Shown: positions 15,613 to 24,581 of the stretch, one piece after another
How the letters are laid out: every line of letters begins with the position of its first letter
Position numbering within the stretch: the stretch's first letter is position 1
From: Candidatus Zixiibacteriota bacterium
GTDB lineage: Bacteria; Zixibacteria; MSB-5A5; GN15; PGXB01
Direction: 5' to 3'
NCBI GenBank assembly: GCA_026397505.1
Contig: JAPLUR010000126.1
Coordinates: forward strand, 1-64,000
Length of the DNA: 64,000 nucleotides
Notes under the pieces: model-generated
Database searches by the model: none
Told to the model about the DNA's origin: nothing
The model's input: the letters and a program-made list of their open reading frames with translations, nothing else
Made by a program: the position numbers and the translations under genes

Positions 15613-16850
15613 TCAATCCCCATAATAGTCTTTCGCAATAGTTCCAGCGCGGCATAGACCGAGCGGCCGCGGTTGCTCTCGCGGCTTCGGCCGAAAGAAA
15701 ATTTCCGCGACCGGATACCGCGGGCCGATGCCACCGCAATAAATACGGTGCCGATCGGTTTATCCGCAGTGCCGCCATCAGGCCCCGCGATACCAGTGAC
15801 CGAAACGCCAAAATCCACCCCGGCCCGTTCCCTGATACCGGACGCCATCGCTTCGGCGGTTTCTTTCGAAGCGGCGCCGAATTCGACCAGAGTTTTCTCA
15901 GAAACACCGAGAAGCTCTATTTTGGAGCGATTGGAATAGGTCACCACGCCCCGCTCGAAATATTCCGATGATCCCGGCACTGAGGTTATGTGCCCGGCCA
16001 GAAGGCCTGCCGTACATGATTCAGCCACGGCCAGAGTCTGCTTCTTTTCCTTGAGTAATCGTCCAATGACACTTTCGAGAGTATCTTCACCCTCGCCGTA
16101 GATATAGTTACCGATAGTGGCGCGCAGTTGGCCGGCCAGATTCTCGGCGGAGGTGTCGGCCATCTCTCTGGTCGAACCGAATGAAACGATGCGAAGATCC
16201 ACCCCGCTGTATGATGGCAGGTAGGCCAGATGAATGTTCTCGGGAAGCTTGAGTGCGGGAAGAATTTTCTCGGCCAGGGCCGATTCGATAATACCGGTGG
16301 TACGAAGTTTTATCACGCGGATAAATCCCGGCCGTACCCGCGCCTCCAGAAATGGTATCAACTGCTCGGGAACCATAATCTCGACTTCGTTGGGTACCCC
16401 CGGCAACGAGGCGAAAATCTTTCCTCCCTCAACAATTACAATTCCGACCGCCGAGCCGACCCGGTTGGGAAGATATACCGCCCCCTGGGGAAGCAGCGCC
16501 TGATTCTGGTTTATCGAAGGCATCTTAATCCCACGGGCTTCATATCGCTTTCTGATATCCTCAAGCACGTCCTCCTGAAAGACCAGATTCCGCTTGAAGA
16601 CTCTGACAATCGCTTTCTTGGTGATATCATCATCGGTCGGCCCCAAGCCGCCGGTAGCGATAACGATATCGGCCCGTTTCAGCGCCTGCGAGATTACCTC
16701 CTCCATTCGTTTCAAGTCATCACCGACCGCGGTCTTGTAGGTTACCCAGAGACCTATTTCAGCCAATCTTCCTGCGATATAGGCGGAGTTGGTGTCGATC
16801 GTATGGCCGGAAATAATCTCATCGCCTATAATAACCAGTTCCACATCCAT
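15609..16850 (-). CDS. cinA: CinA-family protein, NMN deamidase domain
   Basis: A 413-residue two-domain protein. Residues 1-165 form the MoaB/CinA-type nucleotide-binding domain (IIGDEIISGHTIDTNSAY, ATGGLGPTDDD), associated with ADP-ribose pyrophosphatase activity. Residues about 250-413 form the PncC-like nicotinamide-mononucleotide deamidase domain (AVAESCTAGLLAGHITSVPGSS, VSVTGIAGPDGGTADKPIGTVF). Both domains appear complete. It works in NAD salvage and is historically linked to competence with recA, which lies two genes away. The reading frame is continuous and the length normal. Confidence 0.95.
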   Translation of the reverse strand: MDVELVIIGDEIISGHTIDTNSAYIAGRLAEIGLWVTYKTAVGDDLKRMEEVISQALKRADIVIATGGLGPTDDDITKKAIVRVFKRNLVFQEDVLEDIRKRYEARGIKMPSINQNQALLPQGAVYLPNRVGSAVGIVIVEGGKIFASLPGVPNEVEIMVPEQLIPFLEARVRPGFIRVIKLRTTGIIESALAEKILPALKLPENIHLAYLPSYSGVDLRIVSFGSTREMADTSAENLAGQLRATIGNYIYGEGEDTLESVIGRLLKEKKQTLAVAESCTAGLLAGHITSVPGSSEYFERGVVTYSNRSKIELLGVSEKTLVEFGAASKETAEAMASGIRERAGVDFGVSVTGIAGPDGGTADKPIGTVFIAVASARGIRSRKFSFGRSRESNRGRSVYAALELLRKTIMGIE

Positions 16851-16874
16851 ATTTCCTCCGCCGAGAAATTTCCC

Positions 16875-17339
16875 TTATTTGGTTACGAAATGACCGACAT
16901 ATATCAAAAGCTGAGTTAGAAGGTTGGCCTGGATTCCGGCGACAACATCATCAGCGGTAACGCCCCAGCCGCGCGGCAGTCTTTCGGCCACATTGGCCGG
17001 GAAAAATTTGACCGCGTCAAGCGCTCTGAACGCCAGGAAAGCCAGAATATAATTCGTCAGCGAATATGGTATCATAATCAAAGAAATCATCATCCCGGCC
17101 CATTCATCAATCACAATTTTCTTTGCATCATGCCCCAGAAGCGGCTCGGCTTTGCCGGCCAGAAAAACGGAAATTATAATAAATGCCACTGAAAAAATAA
17201 TAATCAGGTCGGGATTCCGTCCCAGCATGAAATAGGCAAGCAGCCAGGCCGGAATTGTACCTGTGGTACCCGGCACGATCGGGCTATAGCCGGTGAAAAG
17301 ACCCGAGGCGAAGAACTTTATGAGAAAGGCTCTTTTCAT
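16875..17339 (-). CDS. pgpA: Phosphatidylglycerophosphatase A
   Basis: A 154-residue inner-membrane phosphatase that removes the terminal phosphate from phosphatidylglycerophosphate, the step after PgsA. Family landmarks are visible: GYSPIVPGTTGTIPAWL near residue 20, VIDEWAGMMISL near residue 75 with the conserved Asp-Glu, and FRALDAVKFFPAN plus GWGVTADDVVAGIQAN at the end with the paired acidic residues. Three to four membrane spans are predicted. Its ATG overlaps the end of pgsA by 4 nt, consistent with coupled synthesis of the two enzymes. Confidence 0.93.
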   Translation of the reverse strand: MKRAFLIKFFASGLFTGYSPIVPGTTGTIPAWLLAYFMLGRNPDLIIIFSVAFIIISVFLAGKAEPLLGHDAKKIVIDEWAGMMISLIMIPYSLTNYILAFLAFRALDAVKFFPANVAERLPRGWGVTADDVVAGIQANLLTQLLIYVGHFVTK

Positions 17340-17923
17340 CGCAGCAAATTCTTTATCATGGAGTAATATTTCACGCTATAATCAAAGCCGGTGTAGAGCG
17401 TGATCAGGGTGGTGGCGCCGAGGACGATATCATAAACCAGTTGGCGGTTGAAATTCAGGAGCAATCGCGCCGGATTACTTGAACTCACGAATACCGTATC
17501 AATTGTGACCATGAGAAGGATGAAAGTGATGGCGCTCATCTGCAGGACCGTTTTGGCTTTGGCCCAGGTGGAGGGAGCAATTACCGCCCCTTTATAGGCG
17601 GCCAGCGAGCGAATGCCGGTAACATAGAATTCCCGCCCGACAATCAGCACCACCATCCAGGCGCGGGCATATCCGAGACCGACCAGCGCGATAAGGGCTG
17701 AAGTCACCAGAATCTTATCGGCCAGTGGGTCCATGAATTTCCCAAATCCGGTCACAATGCCGTATTTGCGGGCATAGTGGCCGTCAAAAAGGTCGGTCAG
17801 GGCCGCAAAGATATAGACCGCAAAGCCAAAGATGCGCCAGTATGGATTCTGAAGATTGAAAAATATCATAAAAAGGGGTGAGAGAATGATCCGCAGAAGG
17901 GTTAATTTGTTGGGCATATTCAT
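17336..17923 (-). CDS. pgsA: CDP-diacylglycerol-glycerol-3-phosphate 3-phosphatidyltransferase
   Basis: A 195-residue membrane enzyme making phosphatidylglycerophosphate from CDP-diacylglycerol. The CDP-alcohol phosphatidyltransferase motif DG-x2-AR-x8-G-x3-D-x3-D is present in full (DGHYAR...GKFMDPLAD) near residues 48-70. NMPNKLTLLRIILSP is the standard N-terminus. It is the first gene of the pgsA-pgpA-cinA-thpR operon. The promoter at 17935-17963 would place the transcript start only about 5 nt before the first ATG, and no ribosome binding site is visible, so translation may be near-leaderless. Confidence 0.95.
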   Translation of the reverse strand: MNMPNKLTLLRIILSPLFMIFFNLQNPYWRIFGFAVYIFAALTDLFDGHYARKYGIVTGFGKFMDPLADKILVTSALIALVGLGYARAWMVVLIVGREFYVTGIRSLAAYKGAVIAPSTWAKAKTVLQMSAITFILLMVTIDTVFVSSSNPARLLLNFNRQLVYDIVLGATTLITLYTGFDYSVKYYSMIKNLLR

Positions 17924-17934
17924 ATTAAGAAAGG

Positions 17935-17963
17935 AATGTACGGACTCAAATTATGGCTGTCAA
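17935..17963 (-). promoter_or_regulatory. Promoter of the pgsA operon
   Basis: TTGACA (-35) and TACATT (-10) with 17-bp spacing on the minus strand. The predicted start of transcription is near 17928, next to the ATG at 17923. Confidence 0.6.
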
Positions 17964-18011
17964 TTACAAATAATAGAGTGAAAAAAACCATCAACAATGG
18001 CCACAAAATAC

Positions 18012-18040
18012 TTGACAAAACCATGGAATATTATTATAAT
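18012..18040 (+). promoter_or_regulatory. Consensus sigma70 promoter of the cohesin/dockerin gene
   Basis: TTGACA and TATAAT, both perfect, are separated by 17 bp. The predicted start of transcription is near 18047, giving a leader of about 105 nt that ends in AAGGAGG. Confidence 0.85.
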
Positions 18041-18151
18041 TATACTTGATACAAGGAGTTACCCTCAAAACCCACTTGAAGGCAACAGAATCGTTACTTC
18101 GCTAAGGGATTGATTTAACATTACCAGTTCTCAAACCTCAAGGAGGATGCT

Positions 18152-20431
18152 ATGTTTGTCCGCCCTAACCCTTCGCGGTACGGTTTACTTATTGTCATTT
18201 TTGGCCTCGCCATGTCCATGCTGGCGCTGGCCGGGCTGTCCCGCGCAGAAACAATCCCGTTCAGAATTGAAATCGGCAAGGCTTATGAAATCATGCCCGG
18301 CGATACCGCCCGGGTCAATGTCATCAAAACGGGAGGAGATCAGGATATCCATGGATACGATTTATTCATCGGATATGATCTCAATATCCTGACTTTTGTC
18401 GAGGTTGTCCCCGGGGTGCTTTATGATATTCCCGGTCCATACGAATGGGAGTATTTCAGCTACCGCAATGGTGTCCCCAGTTGTCCCGATACCATCTGCC
18501 CCTCGGGCGTGATTCGGGCGGTCAGTCTTTCGGATATGCTCAACGGGTCGCATCACCCGGTTCTGGAGAATATTATCGACGGGACAATCCTGTTTACCAT
18601 GAAGTTTCTTGTTCCCAGCGATCCGGCTCTCAACTGCACCAAATTTCCGCTCCGCTTTTTCTGGCATGACTGCGGTGACAATGGAATCAGTTATCCCGAT
18701 AGCGGTTTTGAAAGATTTTCTGTCTCCAACATCATTACCGATTTGCAGGGGATCAATATTACCGATTCATTAGTAGATTTTCCTACCTTGTACGGTGCAC
18801 CGGAAACCTGTATTGTAACTTCCGCGCCTCATCCGGCGAAAAGATTCACAGACTTTGTCAACGGCGGAGTGAGTGTTTACTGCCCTAATCCGCCATCGGA
18901 GGGAGATATCAACCTCAATGGACTTGCCTATGAGGTTGGCGATGGCGTGCTTTTCGCCGATTATTTCCTGAAGGGTCAGTCGGTATTCACCATTGACCTT
19001 GAGGCTCAGATCGCCGCCACCGATATCAAGACAGATCAAATTCCGTTAACTCTGGAAGATTATGTTTATCTCCTGCGGGTCATCAACGGCGTCCTTCCTC
19101 CCTGGTATTCCGGCCCGCCGCCGATGACTACCGAGAAATTCAACGGTCTGCTTTCCATCACCGAGACCGATTCCTCACTCATTATCCGCACCGATTTCGA
19201 TGATTCGGTTTCGGCCATGCAAATCTGTTTCTACGCCCCGGGATTGAGCGGTTACAGAATAAAATTCTTCTCTGATATCGACAGTACGCTGGTGGCCGGA
19301 AATCTTACCGATGACTCGCTCAAAATACTTATTGCCGACTCGCTTGAAACTGCCCATGCCACGGTGCTGGATACCGGTATTCTCAATGTTCTGGAACTGG
19401 TTTATACCGGCCCGAAGCCGGTCTTTGTTCATGCTTCTGCCGCCGGTTTCTGGGCCCAGCATGTTAATCTCATCGTAGCCGCCCTGCCGAATAACCCGCC
19501 GGTTTTTGTCAACCCGCCGGAGGAACTGAGAAACGACTTCTCTGGCGGATTCCATTATATTTTCACGGCGCAGGACCAGAACACCCCGCCTGACTTGATT
19601 GAATATCATATTGTCTCGGGCCCGGGGGAGATAAATCCTCTTACCGGCAAGTGGTTCTATTACCCACTCTGTCTTGATAGCGGGACAACGCTGATGCTTG
19701 AGTTATGCGCTTCCGATATTGCCCACCCCTGCCCTCAGCCGGATAGCAATCTTCATGCTTTTGTCCGGATTGTAGTCGATTCCGCGCCGCCGTTGCTTGG
19801 CGATGTCGACAGCAGCGGGGTGCTTAATATCGCCGATGTTACATATGATATCAACTTCATTTATAAGAATGGACCGGCTCCTCTGCCGGTGCCGGAGGTA
19901 GCCGATGTCAACAGTGACGGCCTGATCAATATCCGGGATATCACCTATATGATCAATTACCTCTATAAAAACGGGGCGGCGCCGAGATGTCCATCCGAGA
20001 ATCCCCCCATGGGTTATCTGACCGGGCACAGCGACTGCAAAGCGCCCGGCCCGGCCAAAGCGCTCGCCGATTCATTGAACGAGGACTGCCTGACCTATCA
20101 ATATGACGGATTTGGCACTCTCATTCTCAAGCATATCAACGCCCTCTTTAATTGCTGTCCGCTGTTTATTGCCAATGTCTATATTCAGGGGAATGAGATA
20201 ATTGTCGAGGAATTTGATTCGCTTGACAACGGCGGCTGTGATTGTGTCTGCCCGTTCGATATGGACTACCGGATCGATAATCTTCCGGCGGGGCAATATA
20301 CGATACGGGTAATTGAGCCGTATGTGCCGCAGGGCGATCCGGTTCTGGAGTTTCCCATTGATTTGAATCTGAATCCGGTCGGGTATTATTGTGTGGATCG
20401 TCCCTGGTTGCCGTGGGTGGCCGGGAAGTAA
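18152..20431 (+). CDS. Secreted protein with cohesin-like N-terminus and internal dockerin-like pair
   Basis: A 759-residue exported protein. AAGGAGG precedes the ATG at 18152, and the signal peptide ends near LAGLSRA-E. Residues about 35-180 resemble a cohesin module (PGDTARVNVIKT, IHGYDLFIGYD, ILTFVEVVPG). Residues about 235-315 hold a GDINLNGLAYEVGDGVLFAD segment like a diverged calcium loop. Residues about 320-430 form a second beta-sandwich, and about 440-540 a cadherin/Ig-like domain. A dockerin-like pair follows at about 548-613 (GDVDSSGVLNIADVTYDI and ADVNSDGLINIRDITYMI). Unlike its relatives in this window, it continues for another 145 residues of Cys-rich beta structure. The calcium loops and the beta-sandwiches suggest a surface or matrix protein; the partner is unknown. 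Confidence 0.78.
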   Translation: MFVRPNPSRYGLLIVIFGLAMSMLALAGLSRAETIPFRIEIGKAYEIMPGDTARVNVIKTGGDQDIHGYDLFIGYDLNILTFVEVVPGVLYDIPGPYEWEYFSYRNGVPSCPDTICPSGVIRAVSLSDMLNGSHHPVLENIIDGTILFTMKFLVPSDPALNCTKFPLRFFWHDCGDNGISYPDSGFERFSVSNIITDLQGINITDSLVDFPTLYGAPETCIVTSAPHPAKRFTDFVNGGVSVYCPNPPSEGDINLNGLAYEVGDGVLFADYFLKGQSVFTIDLEAQIAATDIKTDQIPLTLEDYVYLLRVINGVLPPWYSGPPPMTTEKFNGLLSITETDSSLIIRTDFDDSVSAMQICFYAPGLSGYRIKFFSDIDSTLVAGNLTDDSLKILIADSLETAHATVLDTGILNVLELVYTGPKPVFVHASAAGFWAQHVNLIVAALPNNPPVFVNPPEELRNDFSGGFHYIFTAQDQNTPPDLIEYHIVSGPGEINPLTGKWFYYPLCLDSGTTLMLELCASDIAHPCPQPDSNLHAFVRIVVDSAPPLLGDVDSSGVLNIADVTYDINFIYKNGPAPLPVPEVADVNSDGLINIRDITYMINYLYKNGAAPRCPSENPPMGYLTGHSDCKAPGPAKALADSLNEDCLTYQYDGFGTLILKHINALFNCCPLFIANVYIQGNEIIVEEFDSLDNGGCDCVCPFDMDYRIDNLPAGQYTIRVIEPYVPQGDPVLEFPIDLNLNPVGYYCVDRPWLPWVAGK

Positions 20432-20806
20432 TCCGAATATATTTAGCGACTTCGGGCGGGAGATTATTGCTCCCGCCCTTTTTGTTTGAATTGTCGAAAT
20501 TTCGAAGCTTGGCGTTAAATCTAAATTTTTCAGCAAATCCCTTGACATCCGGTTCTTCTATATATAGCTTATTTGAAGATTTTTCTTGACATTACTGAGG
20601 ATCAGCGCAATTCGCATCACGTACAGCCTATTGGTCAGTCAAGAATATTTATCTGACATTGATAGACATCTTCGTGTAACGCGGTGATTTCCAATCGTGA
20701 GATTGCCGCGGAACTCATCCTTTCCTTCAAGAAGGAGGTGATGACAAGCATAGTAAATACTTAAAATAAGAGAGGACTCCAACATAATGAAATCATAGGA
20801 GGAGAA
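20432..20806. other. 375-bp gap between the two large dockerin genes
   Basis: This contains the terminator at 20454-20483 and a TTGACA at 20542-20547 with only weak -10 candidates. A second TTGACA lies near 20586. An AAGGAGG at 20732-20738 sits 2 nt before a 7-codon frame (MTSIVNT-stop). No other gene was seen. Confidence 0.5.
20454..20483 (+). terminator. Rho-independent terminator
   Basis: A perfect 9-bp stem (GGGCGGGAG with CTCCCGCCC), 7-nt loop, then TTTTT. It ends the cohesin/dockerin transcript. Confidence 0.92.
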
Positions 20807-23110
20807 ATGCGTACCAAATGGAAAAGGCTCGGAATGGTTTACATGGTTCTAATGCTTGTGCTGGCAAGCTCACCCGACTTGTCGGCACAGAATCCGGCAA
20901 GCCCTGTCCCTAATGGCGATGTAACCATCCATCTTAATGGGGGTGCTGATGTCGCCTATATCGGCGACACAAACACAATTGAATTCTGGATAAGAAATGA
21001 TGCCAAAATAATGGCCATGTCGATTGCCTTTGAATTCACAATCGGGAGGAGCTATTACTTTGATCCAACGCACGGGCCTAAGGGATATGTCAGGCCGGTC
21101 GGAGACGCCGTCGACGCTTTCGACATGGGCGGGCATCAGGAAAACAAACGAATAGATAATGTGACCCCTGACAGCGTGTTGTTTGGAGGAGTCGCTCAGT
21201 TTAACGGATTGCCTGTCCATATGACTCTTGCACTCTGCTATACCATGAAGCTCTTTATCCCGCCCGGCCAAAATCCCCTCCCCGACGGCTTATGCATCGA
21301 TAATATATTTTCCCCTCCCGCCGGACAGTGGACCTTTGTCGAGGAAGACCAATCCACTTATCCGCCCACATATCAAGGCAATCCCAATGCCAGTTCGAGT
21401 AACCCCGATGCCCCGCCGGTCTGCTTCGACATCGTAAACCTCCCCAGCGTTTCATTCTGCCAAATCGATTTTGTTCTTGATGGTTCTACATATGCCAATT
21501 CCGATTGGGGAAAAGCAATCTTGACCCATGATGGTTTCGACGATGTCCGATATTTCAACTTGAATGTCGACGGGATATGGTCACTGCAGAATATTCCGAT
21601 AGTGAGTGTAGAACAAGACGTAGTACAGTCGATAGCTTTTGTATTCGACCTCGGAGTCCCGGCAGGAACCGACATCACCAGCATTCAATACGGGTATTCG
21701 CTAACCGCGACCGCATTGAGCACAAAACCGCCGATCAGCGGCACTGCCGCTGTTACGGACTGTCCAGAAATATGCTACAGCGGCATAAGCGGAGTCCCCG
21801 TCCCCTTACCCGGTCCGGCCGGCCCAATCATACTGGGACCCATTTTCCTGCCGCCGGTTGTTAATCCGGTACATCCCAATTTCCCCAATCAGGAGGCCGG
21901 GCTGATGGAATGCGTTCCAACCGCTGTCTCCAATAGCCTTAAATTCCTGAAGGAGAAATATAACCTGGACATTAAAGACGACGATATTTCAATCGACAGC
22001 CTGAAGAGGGGCTGTGGATTTATTCCCGGCTGGGGATGCGATGCAGACGAGTGGTGGAAAGATAAGAAAGCATACTTGGAAGAAAAGAAGATTCCTATTA
22101 CCACCAGAAAAGAAACCGATATATCCAAACTAAAGGAGGAGCTTGAAAAGGGTCAGGACGTCGAATTGGAGGGCGAATGGCATTGCGCCGCTATCGTGGG
22201 GATAATCAGGTTGGCCGACGGCAGATATGTAATCCTGGTTGCTCATGATAAACAACAAGGGCATGGTGGCGGCATGGTGGTTGAACCGGTCGTTTATGAC
22301 CCTACAACGGGAAAGTTAAGCGGCAGCCCCGGCTTCTTCGATGGTTCATCTTTACTCTACGGCGTTGTGGAATGTCCCAAAACTGAGGAGACCCCGGGTA
22401 CTAATAGAGACAATACTAATAAGTATAACGGCGGTAATCCTGAAGGTTCCCCCTGGCACGAATTATATCCGGCTTACTGTCGAAATTGGACCCTCGACAA
22501 ATGGCATGACAATGGCGACAGCACGCTCAGCTACTGCGACACCGTGGAATTTACTGATGACCAGACTCATGCGAGGTCTATCGAACATATCGAGGAGGTC
22601 ACCACGACCATCACCGTCACCCAATACAATCCGCCGACCAGTGATACAATCTACGCCGACTTCTGGTATGGCAATCCCGACATGGGTCCGATAATACCCG
22701 AGCCCGGAGATCTATGGCACGAAGTCTACCCGGTTTATTCGCGGCTGTATCGTCTGGAATGGTGGGATGATAATGGCTCCGGGAAACTTGATTCCTGTGA
22801 TTATCTGACATTTAAGAGGATCAATCCGCTGGACTCCACCACTCTATATTGCTGGCATGTGGAAAAGGTGGAGGTGGATATAATTTCCACGCCGCTTTCG
22901 TGCTGTGATATGCCGGGTGACGCCAATAATGATGGGCTTATCAACATCAGGGATATTACCTATCTAATCAACTACCTGTACAGGAGTGGCCCCCTGCCAC
23001 CATGTGCGGCTGAGGGCGATGCTAATGGCGACGGAGTTGTTAACATTCGCGATATCACGTATCTGATTAACTATCTCTATAGACAAGGACCGGCGCCTGT
23101 TTGCCCATAA
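20807..23110 (+). CDS. Secreted C39-like cysteine peptidase-domain protein with C-terminal dockerin-like pair
   Basis: A 767-residue exported protein. AGGAGG precedes the ATG, and the signal peptide ends near DLSAQ. Residues about 30-340 are beta-rich. Residues about 360-525 resemble a C39/papain-like domain: MECVPTAVSNSLKFL places a candidate nucleophile Cys at about 369 at the start of a helix, EWHCAAIVGI gives a candidate His at about 459, and VAHDKQ follows. Next come two related modules starting WHELYPAYCRNWTLDKWHDNG and WHEVYPVYSRLYRLEWWDDNG. The last 65 residues carry two dockerin-like loops (GDANNDGLINIRDITYLI and GDANGDGVVNIRDITYLI). Peptidase activity is inference; an inactive, binding-only fold is possible because the rest of the family signature is weak. 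Confidence 0.75.
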   Translation: MRTKWKRLGMVYMVLMLVLASSPDLSAQNPASPVPNGDVTIHLNGGADVAYIGDTNTIEFWIRNDAKIMAMSIAFEFTIGRSYYFDPTHGPKGYVRPVGDAVDAFDMGGHQENKRIDNVTPDSVLFGGVAQFNGLPVHMTLALCYTMKLFIPPGQNPLPDGLCIDNIFSPPAGQWTFVEEDQSTYPPTYQGNPNASSSNPDAPPVCFDIVNLPSVSFCQIDFVLDGSTYANSDWGKAILTHDGFDDVRYFNLNVDGIWSLQNIPIVSVEQDVVQSIAFVFDLGVPAGTDITSIQYGYSLTATALSTKPPISGTAAVTDCPEICYSGISGVPVPLPGPAGPIILGPIFLPPVVNPVHPNFPNQEAGLMECVPTAVSNSLKFLKEKYNLDIKDDDISIDSLKRGCGFIPGWGCDADEWWKDKKAYLEEKKIPITTRKETDISKLKEELEKGQDVELEGEWHCAAIVGIIRLADGRYVILVAHDKQQGHGGGMVVEPVVYDPTTGKLSGSPGFFDGSSLLYGVVECPKTEETPGTNRDNTNKYNGGNPEGSPWHELYPAYCRNWTLDKWHDNGDSTLSYCDTVEFTDDQTHARSIEHIEEVTTTITVTQYNPPTSDTIYADFWYGNPDMGPIIPEPGDLWHEVYPVYSRLYRLEWWDDNGSGKLDSCDYLTFKRINPLDSTTLYCWHVEKVEVDIISTPLSCCDMPGDANNDGLINIRDITYLINYLYRSGPLPPCAAEGDANGDGVVNIRDITYLINYLYRQGPAPVCP

Positions 23111-23137
23111 TATTAAGATGGAATCACATCTCGCAAG

Positions 23138-23161
23138 AGGGGTCTGAATAAACAGACCCCT
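23138..23161 (+). terminator. Hairpin after the peptidase/dockerin gene
   Basis: A perfect 9-bp stem (AGGGGTCTG with CAGACCCCT) and a 6-nt loop. It has no T run, so termination may be Rho-assisted, or the hairpin may protect the mRNA end. Confidence 0.5.
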
Positions 23162-23315
23162 CCGGCGAATTGGCACTAAAGAATGGTTGGAATCGGCTGC
23201 AGAGAATTCTAGTGAAACCTGAGAAAACGCGCAGCCGGACTTAGCTGCTTTTGACCTATGCGGTGTCGGGAGTCTCCCGATGCCGCATTATTTTTCCTGA
23301 GGTTCGAATGGAGAC

Positions 23316-23345
23316 AAAAAACGGGCAGGAAAGGGTTCCTGCCCG
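23316..23345 (-). terminator. Terminator of the ffh-rplS operon
   Basis: On the minus strand a perfect 10-bp stem (CGGGCAGGAA with TTCCTGCCCG) and 4-nt loop are followed by TTTTTTG. It lies 80 bp beyond rplS. Confidence 0.9.
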
Positions 23346-23427
23346 CGTTCGTTTCAGGCATACTGCCTGCGTGGATTCCTGACAAATCGCCTGCGAAATT
23401 TAGTCAAGAAGAGATATCTGTCCCTTC

Positions 23428-23796
23428 CTACTTGCTTTGCGGCTGCTCTTTCTCGCTCAGCATCTCGTCAATACGCGCCGATTTGCCGGTCAATTTGCGC
23501 ATATAATAAAGCTTACTCTTGCGAACTTTCCCCTGCCGGATCCGCTCAATCTTGGAAACATTGGGGGAATGCAATGGAAATATTCTCTCTACCCCGATTC
23601 CGGAGGACATCTTGCGAACCGTGAACGTCTCGCCCATGCCGCCGCCGCGGCGGCTGATAACCGTCCCCTGAAAAACCTGCACCCGCTCTTTATCGCCCTC
23701 CTTGATTTTCACATGCACCTTGACCGTATCTCCCGATTTGAAAGTCGGGACATGCTCTTTCATCGAAAGCTTGTCGAGTTGCGCTATCTGTTTCAT
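23428..23796 (-). CDS. rplS: Ribosomal protein L19
   Basis: A 122-residue large-subunit protein at the 30S-50S interface. Family features are complete: [71 protein letters not shown]. It is the last gene of the ffh-rpsP-khpA-rimM-trmD-rplS operon, 15 bp after trmD. Confidence 0.98.
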   Translation of the reverse strand: MKQIAQLDKLSMKEHVPTFKSGDTVKVHVKIKEGDKERVQVFQGTVISRRGGGMGETFTVRKMSSGIGVERIFPLHSPNVSKIERIRQGKVRKSKLYYMRKLTGKSARIDEMLSEKEQPQSK

Positions 23797-23811
23797 AAAT
23801 TTATCCTCTCG

Positions 23812-24561
23812 TTAAATATTATCTTCACCTTTTTTCAATTTATCCAAATATTTTAATTCTTCTTTATCCAATTCCTCATCCTGCAGAAGCTCCGGGCGGT
23901 TGCGGAATGTTTTCCTGATCGATTCCAACCGGCGATGCTTCTTTATCAGGGCATGGTTTCCCTCCAGAAGCGGGGCCGGGACTTTCAATCCCATAAACTC
24001 CTCGGGGCGGGTATAGACCGGAGCGCCCAGAAGTTTTTCGGTGTGCGAATCCGCCAAGGCCGACTCAAAATTACCCAGCACCCCCGGTATCAGCCGGGCC
24101 ACCGCATCGAGTATCACCGCCGCGGCCGCCTCACCTCCGGTCATCACATAGTCGCCAACCGAGATTTCCTCGATTTCGAACAGCGTCAGTATGCGCTCAT
24201 CCACCCCCAGATAATGGCCGCAGATAATTGTCACCCGCTCCAGAAGCGAGTATTGTACCGCTCTTTCCTGCGAGAACAGTTTCCCCGCCGCCGAAGTCAA
24301 TATCAGGCGTTCGGTGGGGGCAGTGGCCGAGCCATATCCCAATGATTTCAGACAGTTGTAAAGCGGCTCGATTTTCATCACCATGCCACCCCCGCCGCCG
24401 AACGGTTTGTCATCGGCGGTCTGGTGACGGTCGGTCGTGAAATCCCGCAGGTTGATTATTCTGATGTCAAAGAGCTTCTTTTCCAAACCTTTTCCCAATA
24501 TCGACTGGGTTATCACCGAGTCGAAATAAGCCGGGAAAAGGGTAATTATTTCAATTTTCAT
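23812..24561 (-). CDS. trmD: tRNA (guanine-N1-)-methyltransferase
   Basis: A 249-residue SPOUT-class enzyme that makes m1G37 in tRNAs and so prevents frameshifting. The ATG at 24561 (MKIEIITLFPAYF) is preferred because it gives the standard N-terminus; an upstream TTG at 24585 overlaps the rimM stop. Visible motifs are LRDFTTDRHQTADDKPFGGGGGMVMK, the AdoMet-binding knot region ICGHYLGVDERILTLF and EISVGDYVMTGGE. It is longer at the C-terminus than some homologues, with a lysine-rich tail. Confidence 0.97.
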   Translation of the reverse strand: MKIEIITLFPAYFDSVITQSILGKGLEKKLFDIRIINLRDFTTDRHQTADDKPFGGGGGMVMKIEPLYNCLKSLGYGSATAPTERLILTSAAGKLFSQERAVQYSLLERVTIICGHYLGVDERILTLFEIEEISVGDYVMTGGEAAAAVILDAVARLIPGVLGNFESALADSHTEKLLGAPVYTRPEEFMGLKVPAPLLEGNHALIKKHRRLESIRKTFRNRPELLQDEELDKEELKYLDKLKKGEDNI

Positions 24562-24581
24562 CCGGTTCAAGACCGCCGGTT

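Larger units (their letters stand above)
23111..23427. other. 317-bp gap between convergent genes
   Basis: This holds the hairpin of the upstream dockerin gene (23138-23161) and the terminator of the ribosomal operon (23316-23345). Nothing else was recognised. Confidence 0.6.
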
